DNA from: a bacterium
GTDB lineage: Bacteria; Planctomycetota; Planctomycetia; Pirellulales; Pirellulaceae
Direction of reading: 5' to 3'
DNA length: 64,000 nt
NCBI GenBank assembly: GCA_030430075.1
Contig: JAUIGN010000001.1
Coordinates: 1 to 64,000, forward strand
Part shown: piece by piece, positions 53,677-62,727 of the stretch
Layout of the letters: each line of letters starts with the position of its first letter
Position numbering within the stretch: position 1 is the first letter of the stretch
Translations under genes and position numbers: made by a program
Notes under the pieces: model-generated
Database searches by the model: none
What the model saw: the letters and a program-made list of their open reading frames with translations, nothing else
Told to the model about the DNA's origin: nothing

Positions 53677-55077
53677 TTAGCGGCGAGCCGGTTGCTGGGG
53701 CGAAGTTGCCGAAGCCTGCCGAACTCGATCCATGTAGAAGTTCGTATGCTTGCTGAATCGATCCAGGGCGACTTCATCAGCGAACAGGAAGATCCGATCG
53801 CCATAGAACACGCCGTGCTCGCGTTTCCCCTGCACCAATTGTCCCGTCTCGGCGTAACGAACCGGATCAAACCCGGCCAGGATCGGCGCGAACCGGTCCG
53901 GTGCCGCCAGGAATTGCTGCTGGCCCTGTTGGCTGGCGAAGAGGTAGGTCTTGCCTTCGTGCACGGCACCCCAGCGGGCGTCACCCTTCTGCCATTTGCT
54001 GTGTTCGACGAGCGTCACCGGGCAAAAGCCGTCCATGGCAAACTGGGCCGCGGGTGCGGATTGAGTCTCGGTTGGCGGTTGGGCAGCGGCCTGCTGCGAG
54101 ACTCCTTGGTAACCCTGGAACGGGTTCGCCTGACCGGCAGCACTGCCCGAGTATTGATCGCCGTAGCCTGAGGCCGGCGTCGTTGGGCCGGCGTTGGCAC
54201 CTGGCGCACCGTAGGTGGGCTGTGACGGCGATCCGTAAGGACCGGTCGCAGCCACCGATTGGCCCTGCGGCTGGCCGGGAGTTCCCTGCGATGCCTGACC
54301 GTAAGGGTTCGCCGTGGCAGCCGTTCCCTGGCCGGAGCCGGAATACATGTTGCCATAGCGAGGGGCGACACCCGCCGCTTGGGACGGCGCCGGTTGCGCC
54401 AAGGCGTCGTTGGCATACTCGTTCGTAATCTGGCTCGACTGCGGCGGGGCAGCCGCTTGCGACGTGAAACGCGGGTTCGAAAAACCCGGGTTGCTCGACG
54501 TGGCGGCGGTCTCACCGCCATAGCCGCTGTTGCCGTAGCTGCTTTTGCCGTAGCTGCTGTTGCCGTAGCCGCTGTTACCGTAGCCGCTGTCGGTGGCAGC
54601 CGTGGTCGGGGGCGCGGCCGGGGCTTGTCCGGCGTTTCGTGCCGGCATGTGCCCGCCAACGCCCGCTTTCGCGCGAGCGGCATCCAGCATGGCGACGTAT
54701 TGGTTCGATTCGGGCGGGCTGGGAATCTGTCGCGCCACTTCCATCCCGGCGGCGGTGACAATCACGTCCGCAGGATAGGCGTCAACCTTGTAGTGTTCGC
54801 GAAGCTCCGGAAAACGCTCAACGTTGATCTTGACCGGAACATATCCGGTTGCCAGGGCACGCGAGACTTCCGGCCGGGGAAAGACGTCCCGCTCGAGCTT
54901 GCGGCAGGGGGGACAACTGTCCGAATAGAAGTGCAACAACACCAGGCGATGCTGCTGTTGTGCGATTTCTCGAGCTTCCCGCCAGTCCGCCACCCAGGGA
55001 ATTCGCTCCTGCGCGGAGGCCGCGGCGGCCCAGCTCAATAGACATCCCATCAATGCAACAATTGCGACTCTACGCAT
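53677..55077 (-). CDS. Secreted thioredoxin-like protein with YHS-type C-terminal domains
   Basis: 466 residues from the ATG at 55077 (MRRVAIVALMGCLLS); 21 more codons upstream lack a signal sequence. Signal peptide ends near ASA. Thioredoxin-like domain at ~25-125: FYSDSCPPCRKLERDVF (CPPC redox site), INVERFPEL and YPADVIVT (cis-Pro region). A disordered linker of about 200 residues is rich in Gly, Tyr, Ser, Gln, Pro, with SGYGNSSYGKSSYGNSGYGG-like repeats. The C-terminus has two YHS-like units (GFCPVTLVEHSKWQ, TYLFASQQGQQQFLAAPDRF; FYGDRIFLFADEVALDRFSK), usually metal- or heme-associated. Likely periplasmic disulfide or metal-handling protein. Confidence 0.85.
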   Translation of the reverse strand: MRRVAIVALMGCLLSWAAAASAQERIPWVADWREAREIAQQQHRLVLLHFYSDSCPPCRKLERDVFPRPEVSRALATGYVPVKINVERFPELREHYKVDAYPADVIVTAAGMEVARQIPSPPESNQYVAMLDAARAKAGVGGHMPARNAGQAPAAPPTTAATDSGYGNSGYGNSSYGKSSYGNSGYGGETAATSSNPGFSNPRFTSQAAAPPQSSQITNEYANDALAQPAPSQAAGVAPRYGNMYSGSGQGTAATANPYGQASQGTPGQPQGQSVAATGPYGSPSQPTYGAPGANAGPTTPASGYGDQYSGSAAGQANPFQGYQGVSQQAAAQPPTETQSAPAAQFAMDGFCPVTLVEHSKWQKGDARWGAVHEGKTYLFASQQGQQQFLAAPDRFAPILAGFDPVRYAETGQLVQGKREHGVFYGDRIFLFADEVALDRFSKHTNFYMDRVRQASATSPQQPARR

Positions 55078-55994
55078 GGTGTCACCGTTTGAGTACCTTG
55101 CCTGCGACATGTAAATCCAGTGGACCACGTTCGATCTCATTCCACCGTGTTGGAGCAGTTATCGGACGCCTGGTTCTGCCGCTTGTATCAAATCCAATGG
55201 ATTCCGACGACTTTTCCGATTATCCTGATTGCCACAGGCGGCACGAATAACACAGGAAAGCCTGGCAACCTGGTGAGGCAACTGAGTTCGTGCCCGTTGA
55301 ACACGATCGTCAGCACTGTGATAACCCTGCCGGGTCGGGAACTACGGTCCTCGGAAGGGGTTATTTTCACGGGTTCCGATTCAGGAACAGCTTGACAGGG
55401 ACGAATAGATTAGTAAGATTCCGATAGTTTCCTGCCTGAGAGGAATTTCAGGCTGTTGATTTGCTCGCCCCTGCATACAGAATTGTCTTAGGGCACCCCC
55501 CTTCTCGGAAACCATTTTCCACCACGTTGAAAATGATTCGGGGGGCATCAAGCGTGTCAGTTGAGCACACCTTGAGCAGCTCAAGGTTGCCACGTGTTTC
55601 GGCAAGAGACGCCTTAACGATCTCGCCAACGCGGTGCTTGTTCGTGCCAAGTGACATGGGAGTGGGCGACCATAGGAATGTTCATCGCTTTACACCGGTC
55701 CGCGAGTTTCAATACAACTCGGAATGAATCCAACGTAGCGGGGCTGGGCATTGCCAAGGCACTCTGAACACACACTGCTTTTGGTTTGCTTCCCGAAACG
55801 ACCGCTGTCCGCACTGTAAGAGCCGCGCGCACCTGGTTTTGACTGCGCCCAATTCAGAAACGACGTGGTCTTCGTACACGATTGGCAGCCCGTGAGACAA
55901 CGGGCGGGCAGCCTTGACCTCTTAATTTTTTGGCGCCTTTCGCGGAATGATCTCGTTCCGCCAGTGGGCTTTCGTTGTTTGCTTAGGTGAGATG
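55078..55994. other. Long gap with AT-richer sequence and a possible decayed gene
   Basis: 917 bases. 55084-55380 shows nothing recognisable. From about 55440 to 55900 the minus strand reads as broken coding sequence (separate entry). The part just before 55995 carries the rho ribosome binding site. Confidence 0.45.
55448..55900 (-). pseudogene. Possible frameshifted, decayed coding region
   Basis: Two overlapping minus-strand frames read as ordinary protein in succession: SFRVVLKLADRCKAMNIPMV (frame ending at 55614) and then GTNKHRVGEIVKASLAETRG (frame ending at 55448). A shift near 55640 would join them. The stretch has lower GC than its neighbours. No family recognised and no start or ribosome binding site found, so this may also be chance. 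Confidence 0.25.
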
Positions 55995-57293
55995 ATGGGA
56001 AAGAAACGACGCGGTAGCGGCAGGCAAGGTGGCGGAGGCCAAGGTGGCGGGGGACCGAACAACGGCCGCCCGCGACGACGCAGACGCGGAGGACAAGGTG
56101 GCCAGGGCGGGCAGGCCGGACGCGGACGCTCCCATCCCTACGAGGACGATGCAAACGATTCGTCTGATGCGCCGTGCGAGCCGGGATCCGGCTTGTTGGA
56201 GATGCACCCTAACGGTTACGGCTTTCTTCGCAGCGCCGCGAACAATTATTCGCGGGAACGTTCGGACGCATTTGTGCCGGGGACGATGATCGAAAAGTTT
56301 CGTCTCCGCCAAGGCGTGATGATCACCGGGATGGTCCAGCAAGCCCGCCGGCAGCAAGGCCCTCGTCTGAAGGAGATCGCGGATGTCGACGGGATGCTGC
56401 CCGAGGATTTTGTCAACGTCAAGCCGTTTGAGTCGCTGACACCGATCAACCCCGAGCAATGGTATCGCCTGGAAACCGGGCCGGAGCCGCTGACGACCCG
56501 AGTGATGGATCTGCTGACGCCCCTCGGTCGAGGCCAGCGGGCCCTGATTGTTGCGCCACCGCGGTCCGGCAAGACCATCATGCTCCAACACATCAGTAAT
56601 GGGATCGCGACGAACCACCCCGACGTCAAGTTGATGGTGCTGCTGATTGACGAACGGCCCGAAGAGGTCACGGACATGGTCCGCAACGTGAAAGGCGAGG
56701 TGATCGCCAGCAGCCTCGACCAGGACGTGGAGAGTCACGTGCGGTTGTCACAGTTGGTCCTCGACCGCTGTCGCCGGCTGGCCGAAATGGGCCAGGATGT
56801 CTTCCTCTTGATGGACTCGATTACCCGGTTGGCGCGGGCGTTCAACAAGTGGGTCGGGAACACGGGCCGAACCATGAGCGGTGGCGTGGATATCAAGGCA
56901 ATGGATATCCCCAAGAAGTTGTTCGCCACCGCCAGGGCGTTTGAAGAGGGCGGCTCCCTGACCGTCGTCGGGACGGCCCTCGTCGATACCGGCAGCCGCA
57001 TGGATGACCTGATTTTCCAGGAATTCAAGGGCACGGGAAACATGGAACTGGTCCTGGACCGCAAACTGGCCGACCGACGGGTCTGGCCGGCGATGGACAT
57101 CTCGCAATCCGGAACGCGGCGCGAAGAACTGCTGCTCGATCCGGACACCTTGCATGCGGTGACCATGCTGCGGAGGACCTTGACGTCGATGCACTCCGTC
57201 GAAGCCATGGAACAGTTGACGAAACAGCTCAGTCGGTTCAAATCGAATGAGGACTTTCTCAAACTGATCAGCGGCGCTAAACTACTCAGCTAA
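55995..57293 (+). CDS. rho: Transcription termination factor Rho
   Basis: 432 residues from the ATG at 55995 (AGGTGA at 55985-55990, spacing 4); an ATG at 55992 is the alternative. The N-terminal ~60 residues are low-complexity Gly/Arg/Gln (GRQGGGGQGGGGPNN, RPRRRRRGGQGGQGG) in place of the usual helical domain. The RNA-binding cold-shock-like domain follows (GLLEMHPNGYGFLRSA). The ATPase core has Walker A (APPRSGKT), LMVLLIDERPEEVTDM, VFLLMDSITRLARAFN (Walker B), the R-loop region and GTALVDTGSRMDDLIFQEFKG as separate blocks. Hexameric RNA helicase that ends transcription. The basic tail probably adds RNA binding. Confidence 0.96.
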   Translation: MGKKRRGSGRQGGGGQGGGGPNNGRPRRRRRGGQGGQGGQAGRGRSHPYEDDANDSSDAPCEPGSGLLEMHPNGYGFLRSAANNYSRERSDAFVPGTMIEKFRLRQGVMITGMVQQARRQQGPRLKEIADVDGMLPEDFVNVKPFESLTPINPEQWYRLETGPEPLTTRVMDLLTPLGRGQRALIVAPPRSGKTIMLQHISNGIATNHPDVKLMVLLIDERPEEVTDMVRNVKGEVIASSLDQDVESHVRLSQLVLDRCRRLAEMGQDVFLLMDSITRLARAFNKWVGNTGRTMSGGVDIKAMDIPKKLFATARAFEEGGSLTVVGTALVDTGSRMDDLIFQEFKGTGNMELVLDRKLADRRVWPAMDISQSGTRREELLLDPDTLHAVTMLRRTLTSMHSVEAMEQLTKQLSRFKSNEDFLKLISGAKLLS

Positions 57294-57522
57294 CAGCGTG
57301 GCCCCAGCCAACCTGACGGCGAACGTGAACCTGGCTGCGAACAACAGGTCCTCGTGAGGAACGCCGTTTGGCGGGAGGCAGCCGAACAAGACATCAAGTA
57401 AAATAGAAGCAATCGGCAACTGCCGACAATGACCTGATACGGAGACCCGGCAAGACGTGAAGATTGATCGCCGGCGTGCAGCGGCCTCTGCGAATGCACG
57501 TTCACGGCGTACGGCCAACCTG
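57294..57522. other. Gap between rho and tRNA-Ser
   Basis: No gene or clear terminator hairpin seen. Confidence 0.4.
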
Positions 57523-57604
57523 GGAGGGTAAGCGAATGGCTAGCGGTCTGTTTGGAATACAGATGCCCCGCAAGGGGTTGCGAGTTCGAATCTCGTGCCC
57601 TCCG
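57523..57604 (+). tRNA. tRNA-Ser(GGA)
   Basis: Acceptor arms GGAGGGT (57523-57529) and GCCCTCC (57597-57603) pair with one G-U; discriminator G at 57604. The anticodon stem TCTGT/ACAGA encloses the loop TTGGAAT with anticodon GGA, reading UCC/UCU. A long variable arm (CCCC-GCAA-GGGG) is typical of serine tRNAs. T arm GCGAG-TTCGAAT-CTCGT. CCA is not encoded. The D stem is short. Confidence 0.93.
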
Positions 57605-57828
57605 CTTGAGACATACGAAGCGTCGCAGCAGTCGCCTTGCCGGCACGCTGCGACGTTTTTATTGCGCGCCGCGACGGGTGCCCAGCCTGGCCCTTCATTC
57701 CGCGTGTGCAATGCTGCTTGCATGGCGCATCGCTGTTCGTAGCAGCGTTCCAGCCGATGACGATGATGCGAACTGCCCCAGGTGGTCGTTGAACAATCGT
57801 CCTTGCCGGACATGACACCTACCTGAAG
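57605..57828. other. Gap downstream of tRNA-Ser
   Basis: Nothing supported. An inverted word pair GAAGCGTCGCAGCAG / GCTGCGACGTTTTTATT near 57618-57662 ending in a T-run could be the tRNA terminator. Confidence 0.4.
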
Positions 57829-58644
57829 ATGGTCAACTCTCCCCGCCAACCGGGCACGTCACCGCCGCCTCGCGAAACCTCGGCAGACGCCACTCGGCCG
57901 GTCGCCGTAATTACCGGCAGCGGGCGTCGGCGAGTTGGTAACGTGGTGGCAGACTACCTGGCTGATCGCGGCTATGACATCGCGCTTCACTATCATTCGG
58001 CAGCGGAAGAGGCCCAGGCATCGGCGGCCGCAATCCGGGCGAAGGGCGTGGACTGCGAGGCCTACCGGGCCGATGTTTCAGTGGAAGCGGACGTCGATCA
58101 AATGTTCGCCGCCGTCCTGGAACGTTTTCGGCACATCGATGTGCTGGTTACCGCGGCCTCGGTCTGGGACACCCAAACGTTGGAATCCTTCACTGCAGCG
58201 GACGTCCTTCGCAGCTTCAACGTCAACACCCTGGGCACGCTGCTCTGCGCCCGACGTGCGGGACTCGCCATGTGTACCCAACCCGCTGGTGGCGTGGTCA
58301 TCACCATCGGTGATTGGGCGGTCGAGCGACCTTATCTCAACCACCCTGCATACTTCATTGCCAAAGGGGCCATCCCGACACTCACACGGATGCTGGCGGT
58401 CGAGTTTGCCCAGCGGAATCCACGCGTCCGGGCCAACTGCATTCATCCGGGCAACGTCATGTTCCCGCCCGACGCCGATCACGAGCGTCGACAGGAACTG
58501 GTTGCCGCCACGCTGACCAAGAATCCTGACTGCCCGGAAAGCGTCGCGCAGGCCGTCGTTTTATTAGTCAAGAATCAGTTTGCCACCGGTATCTGCATGC
58601 CCATTGATGGCGGTCGCACGATCTTCGCCAATCAGGGCTTCTGA
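57829..58644 (+). CDS. SDR-family reductase (pteridine-reductase-like)
   Basis: 271 residues. After ~22 disordered residues, the Rossmann fold begins with AVITGSGRRRVGNVVADYLA. This Gly/Arg-rich nucleotide loop resembles PTR1/FolM-type pteridine reductases, which also prefer NADPH. NxxG-type block is TAASVWD; catalytic Tyr and Lys in AYFIAKGAIPTLTRML; C-terminal ICMPIDGGRTI. The Ser of the usual triad is less clear (VVITIGDWAVE). Substrate uncertain; a pterin role would fit a C1-carrier lineage but is inference. Next gene is a sulfatase 221 bases on. Confidence 0.87.
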   Translation: MVNSPRQPGTSPPPRETSADATRPVAVITGSGRRRVGNVVADYLADRGYDIALHYHSAAEEAQASAAAIRAKGVDCEAYRADVSVEADVDQMFAAVLERFRHIDVLVTAASVWDTQTLESFTAADVLRSFNVNTLGTLLCARRAGLAMCTQPAGGVVITIGDWAVERPYLNHPAYFIAKGAIPTLTRMLAVEFAQRNPRVRANCIHPGNVMFPPDADHERRQELVAATLTKNPDCPESVAQAVVLLVKNQFATGICMPIDGGRTIFANQGF

Positions 58645-58748
58645 CCCAAGCGAAGGAAGAAGTCAGAATCAACTTCTGTGAATTCCGCGTTACCTACGCC
58701 CGGGCGGTTGTTGATAACAGGCTTAGGAACGATGCTAGACCGCATGAT

Positions 58749-58765
58749 GTCATGCATCGTGTGAC
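58749..58765 (+). repeat. GTCATGC hairpin element, copy 5 (degenerate)
   Basis: GTCATGC-ATC-GTGTGAC with two differences in the right arm, followed by CTGCGGAA as in the other copies. Confidence 0.5.
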
Positions 58766-58865
58766 CTGCGGAACGGCGAAAGGACGACCGTCCAGCTCCA
58801 TCGATCGCTACGTTCAGCAACTTCGGCAAGTTATTGATGACTCGTCACTCAGGGATTTTTTCTCG

Positions 58866-60398
58866 ATGAAGACCATGTACCTTGCCGCCGCCCTGACACT
58901 CTTGCTGGGCGGCGCAGCGACCGCTGCATCTCCCGTAAATGTCCTGCTGATCGTCTCGGAAGACAACGGGCCCGAACTGGGCTGCTACGGTGATCCCTAC
59001 GCGCAGACACCCCACCTGGATCGGCTGGCGGAGGAGGGCGTCCGATTCGAACGCGCGTTCGTGCCCTACTCGGTCTGCTCGCCATCGCGGGCCGTGTTTC
59101 TCACCGGCCTCTTTCCCCATCAGAACGGCCAGGTCGGGCTCGCGACCCACAAGTTCGCCATGTACCGCCCTGCCCCGCCGAACATCGTGACTCTGTTGCG
59201 AGCGGCCGGCTACCAGACCGGCCTGATTGGCAAACTTCATGTGAACCCGGAAAGTGACTTTCCTTTCGACTTCCGGGCGATTAAGGGCGCCAATTTCAAC
59301 CGGCAGCAATCAATCGACGCGTATGCTGCTGCGGCGGCCGAATTTCTGGCCGACTGCCGGGACCGACCTTTCTTTCTCTCCGTCAACTTCCCGGACGCTC
59401 ACCTGCCGTTTCTCCGTCAAGTCAACGGCCGCCCCTCCGCGCCGCTGTCGGCATCCGATGTGCAACCGATGCACTGGATGGGAGTCGACTCGCCGCGGAT
59501 TCGTGGCCAGGTCGCCAACTATTACAACTGCCTGGCCCGCCTCGACGAGGGCGTAGGTCGACTGCTCGACACGCTCGCCCGGAGCGGTCATGCCGATGAC
59601 ACGATGGTCGTCTACCTGGGCGACCACGGCGCTCAGTTTCCCCGCGGCAAAGGCACGGTCTACGAAGGAGGACTTCGCATTCCACTGATCGTTCGCTGGC
59701 CCGGGCAAACGCGGGCTGGAACGGTGCGGCGGGAACTGGTATCGACAATCGATATCCTGCCGACAGTCTTGGCCGCCGCCGACCTGCCGGTCCCTTCGTC
59801 TCTACCGGGCCGCGGCCTGCAACCGCTCTTCGGCAACACGGTAGCGCCCAAATGGCGAACCTACAACTTCGGCTTCACGACGGGCTCGTTCCCCCGTGCC
59901 TGCTTTGTTCAGCATGCCGTGCGCGGCGATCGATTCAAACTGATTTCCAGCCCCCGTCCCGGCACGCCGAACCTGGATGCCGGAACCTACCTGGACGAGC
60001 AGCACCCGCACTATGTCGTCTCCGGTGCCACCGCAACAGAGCAGGCGGCGGCCCCCGCGCGCGTTCGCGAGGCGTTTCAGCGCTGGTCACTGCCGCCGCG
60101 GTACGAGTTGTACGACCTGGAACAGGATCCGGGAGAGTGGCAGAACCTGGCGGATGACCCGACGTATGCCGCCGAGAAAAGGCGGCTGATCCAAGCCTTA
60201 ACGGACTGGCAGCAGCGGACCGCCGACCCGTTCCGAGTCCAACAGCATGTGGACGACTTCGTTGCCGAACAGCTTGCCAATCGCGACCTGCAATATCGCA
60301 AGCGGCCCGGCTTCGCCTGGTCCTACCTCGAACAGTTCGCCCGTTGGCGGGCAGTACAACAGGCCAATCGTCCCCGCAATCCGACTGCACGGCCCTGA
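58866..60398 (+). CDS. Secreted sulfatase
   Basis: 510 residues from the ATG at 58866. Signal peptide MKTMYLAAALTLLLGGAATA. Sulfatase motifs: NVLLIVSEDNGPELGCYGD (metal ligands E and D), the formylglycine site C-S-P-S-R in YSVCSPSRAVFLTGLFPHQ, LIGKLHVNPE, and VVYLGDHGAQFPRGKGTVYE. The first metal site has ED in place of the more usual DD, a variant common in planctomycete heparan-type sulfatases. The C-terminus has the YELYDLEQDPGEWQNLADDP block typical for the family. It acts on sulfated sugars outside the cytoplasm. Not a close copy of the sulfatase at 31170. Confidence 0.94.
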   Translation: MKTMYLAAALTLLLGGAATAASPVNVLLIVSEDNGPELGCYGDPYAQTPHLDRLAEEGVRFERAFVPYSVCSPSRAVFLTGLFPHQNGQVGLATHKFAMYRPAPPNIVTLLRAAGYQTGLIGKLHVNPESDFPFDFRAIKGANFNRQQSIDAYAAAAAEFLADCRDRPFFLSVNFPDAHLPFLRQVNGRPSAPLSASDVQPMHWMGVDSPRIRGQVANYYNCLARLDEGVGRLLDTLARSGHADDTMVVYLGDHGAQFPRGKGTVYEGGLRIPLIVRWPGQTRAGTVRRELVSTIDILPTVLAAADLPVPSSLPGRGLQPLFGNTVAPKWRTYNFGFTTGSFPRACFVQHAVRGDRFKLISSPRPGTPNLDAGTYLDEQHPHYVVSGATATEQAAAPARVREAFQRWSLPPRYELYDLEQDPGEWQNLADDPTYAAEKRRLIQALTDWQQRTADPFRVQQHVDDFVAEQLANRDLQYRKRPGFAWSYLEQFARWRAVQQANRPRNPTARP

Positions 60399-60723
60399 CT
60401 CACAATCGCACCCTGCCTGAACTCGCCGCAAAGCATATGCGTGCCCCGCGACGGCGGATCGGTAACAACTCGCGGCCTGCGCTGCCGGCACTCGATGCGG
60501 AAGTCTGTGGAGCGCGCCGATGTGCGGATTGGCGCGCTCGGCGGTCAGTTCCGAGTGCCGCGACGTTCGTGCGGACGGTACCGGTTTTCCGACCGATTGA
60601 CCAATTAACACCGGGCTCGAATGCCGATGATCAGGAATGGAAGAGCAACTTCACCCAGGCCGGCCAGGCGATGCCTCTCCCTGAATCCATGACGCTCATC
60701 ATGCAGGGGAAAGGAGGTGAATC
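60399..60723. other. Intergenic gap
   Basis: Nothing recognised apart from a near-perfect ribosome binding site, AAAGGAGGTGA, at 60711-60721 directly before the next ATG. Confidence 0.45.
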
Positions 60724-61683
60724 ATGTTCACCACGCACAAGGAACGTGCCGCCGGGCATCCGATCGTACTTTTCGTACTGGCAACGCTGCTCGGCCTCTA
60801 TTGCTCGCTGTCATTCGGTGCCGACGTCGACCAGGATCAGTCCCCTGTACCGGGCCCGCTACCCAGCGATGTCGATTGCATCGCGCGGCCAATTCGGCTC
60901 AGCCACCCCATCATTGAATCGCTTCGATCGGCACTGGCGGCGCACGAATCCGGCCGGTTGCGAGACGCGCTGCGCCACTGGGGAGAGATCGACACGCAGG
61001 GCGCAGGCCAAGGATGGAAGCTTGTCAGCCAAGGCGCCGCCCACTTGTACCTGGGCGAGCTCGACGGTGCCGCCGTAGCGCTCGAAGAGGCGGTTACCGT
61101 CGCCCCGGAGAATGCGGTGGTTCACTACTTCTTGGGATTGTTGCAGCGCGAGCGGGCCGCCCGCATTGCGGCACCTGGGCCCTCGGCTGCAGCCAATGAG
61201 GTCCGTCTGGCGTTCGTGCCAAGCGAGGAATCGCGGCCGCGTCTGCTGCCGCAACTGCCTGAAGAACGACTGCGCGAAGCGGGCGCCGAACTGGAATTGG
61301 CGATCCGTCACTCGGCGGAAATCGACCCTGCCGAACCCGTGATGCAGTTCACCGGCAATCAACCAGCGGCACCCTCTGTGGGAGAACTGCTGGTCGCCCT
61401 GCACGCCGATAACTTCGTCGGGAAAGCACACGGTCTTCTCGCACACCGATGCCTCGATGAAGGACTTCCTGAAGCAGCCGAGTCCCACGTCGACTTGGCG
61501 CATCGGCATGGGATTCCCGTACCCAGCGGCTACCGATTGATCGGTCGGATGTACGAAAGCCAGGGCCGCGATGGGGACGCGTTCCGCGCCTACCAAAAAG
61601 CGGCGCTGAACGGCGATGGGCTGGCGAATCCGGGTGGAACGGATGAGGAAGACATGCGGCGAATTTTCGAGAAGATTCTCTAG
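60724..61683 (+). CDS. Exported TPR-like protein
   Basis: 319 residues; ATG at 60724 with AAAGGAGGTGA just upstream. Signal peptide (VLFVLATLLGLYCSLSFGA). TPR-like units: ALAAHESGRLRDALRHWGEI, AAHLYLGELDGAAVALEEAV with VTVAPENAVVHYFLGLLQ, HRCLDEGLPEAAESHVDLA and GRMYESQGRDGDAFRAYQKA. Probably a periplasmic scaffold. The strong ribosome binding site suggests high expression. The downstream CBS gene is convergent. Confidence 0.85.
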   Translation: MFTTHKERAAGHPIVLFVLATLLGLYCSLSFGADVDQDQSPVPGPLPSDVDCIARPIRLSHPIIESLRSALAAHESGRLRDALRHWGEIDTQGAGQGWKLVSQGAAHLYLGELDGAAVALEEAVTVAPENAVVHYFLGLLQRERAARIAAPGPSAAANEVRLAFVPSEESRPRLLPQLPEERLREAGAELELAIRHSAEIDPAEPVMQFTGNQPAAPSVGELLVALHADNFVGKAHGLLAHRCLDEGLPEAAESHVDLAHRHGIPVPSGYRLIGRMYESQGRDGDAFRAYQKAALNGDGLANPGGTDEEDMRRIFEKIL

Positions 61684-61814
61684 CGAGCCATGGCCTGGGA
61701 TCCATCGCGGGCGAACCCGGGATGATGTGGGAAAGAACAGCCATTCAATCAACATTGTGTTGTCACAGTCGTTGGCGGTGAATTTGCGCAAAGTGCCGCC
61801 CACCTCCGCCGGTT

Positions 61815-61877
61815 CGCGCTCGCGTCCGGTTTGCCCTGCGATCAACGGCACCGGGGCGAACGCCCAACGGTTGATAA
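61815..61877 (+). repeat. Dispersed GGGCTAACGCCC element, copy 4 (diverged)
   Basis: GCGCTCGCGTCCGGTTTGCC and GGCACCGGGGCGAACGCCCA with CGGTTGAT at the end. Lies between the convergent TPR and CBS genes. Confidence 0.6.
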
Positions 61878-61962
61878 ATGATCCGGCCTGGCACTCGCAC
61901 AGCAAACGGACGCCTAGATCGCAGGTCGGCCGGCGGGGAAAAGGTTGAACCCGCCGCCCGCC

Positions 61963-62364
61963 CTATTTCTTGGCGAACAGGTTGGAAAGCGTACGGAGGG
62001 CGTCCACGGCAGTAAAAATCCCCACGACGTAGCCCCCGTCAACGACGACGGCACTCCCGACACGTCGCGCCAACATGCTCGCGGCAACCTGGTCGACGGG
62101 TGTCACCGGGCTCACCGTCAGCACGTCGGTCGACCCGACCGACTCGGCCGGCAATTCGTCCAGCGCAGCACCGTGCCGGATGCGCGCGGCCAGGATATCT
62201 CCTTGTGACACGATGCCCCGCAGCCGCAGGCCAGTCATGATCGGCAGGTGGTGGATCTCATGCGTTTCCATCAATCTCTGCGCTTCGGCCACCGTCTGGC
62301 AGCGGTCAATCTCAACGGGCAGGTGCGTCATGTGTTCTCGCACCTGAGGGGCCTTTCGTCGCAT
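61963..62364 (-). CDS. CBS-domain pair protein
   Basis: 133 residues from the ATG at 62364 (MRRKAPQVREHMT; AGGA upstream); 24 more upstream codons look non-coding. Two CBS motifs: AQRLMETHEIHHLPIMTG with LRGIVSQGDILAARI, and VAASMLARRVGSAVVVDGG with YVVGIFTAVDALRTLSN. Stand-alone CBS pairs bind adenosyl nucleotides such as AMP, ATP or SAM and act as energy or redox sensors. Partner unknown. Confidence 0.92.
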   Translation of the reverse strand: MRRKAPQVREHMTHLPVEIDRCQTVAEAQRLMETHEIHHLPIMTGLRLRGIVSQGDILAARIRHGAALDELPAESVGSTDVLTVSPVTPVDQVAASMLARRVGSAVVVDGGYVVGIFTAVDALRTLSNLFAKK

Positions 62365-62727
62365 TGTCTTTGATCCTGGATTTCGGTCGGACTGACAATC
62401 CAACCAGGACACCGTCAACCATTGTCGTGGCGGCATGCAGCGAATCTCTGTTGCACGCCGTATCTCTGCTGCACGCCTTGTGCCATTCCGCCCGTTGCCC
62501 CTCGCACTCGCCGGCCGAACCGCGCGCTGCCCCAGGAGCTAAGACCACGACGGGCACAGGAATCGGCAGTGAAACGACCCTTCGGCGAAATCACAGAATT
62601 CTGGCATGGTGGCACTTCAATTGCTATACAAGACGAATAAGGTCGGCGGCGTCCTCCTTCGTTGTAAAGTACGTTGATGGCGGACACCTGATGTTTGGCA
62701 TCCCAGATTATTCGGAGGAATCGAACA
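62365..62727. other. Intergenic gap with an 18-nt direct duplication
   Basis: TCTCTGTTGCACGCCGTA at 62445-62462 is followed by TCTCTGCTGCACGCCTTG. GGAGGA before 62728 is the ribosome binding site of the cytochrome gene. No gene supported. Confidence 0.45.

Noticed and set aside
60859..61905. 348-codon minus-strand frame
   Set aside because: Antisense to the exported TPR gene; lacks a ribosome binding site and domains.
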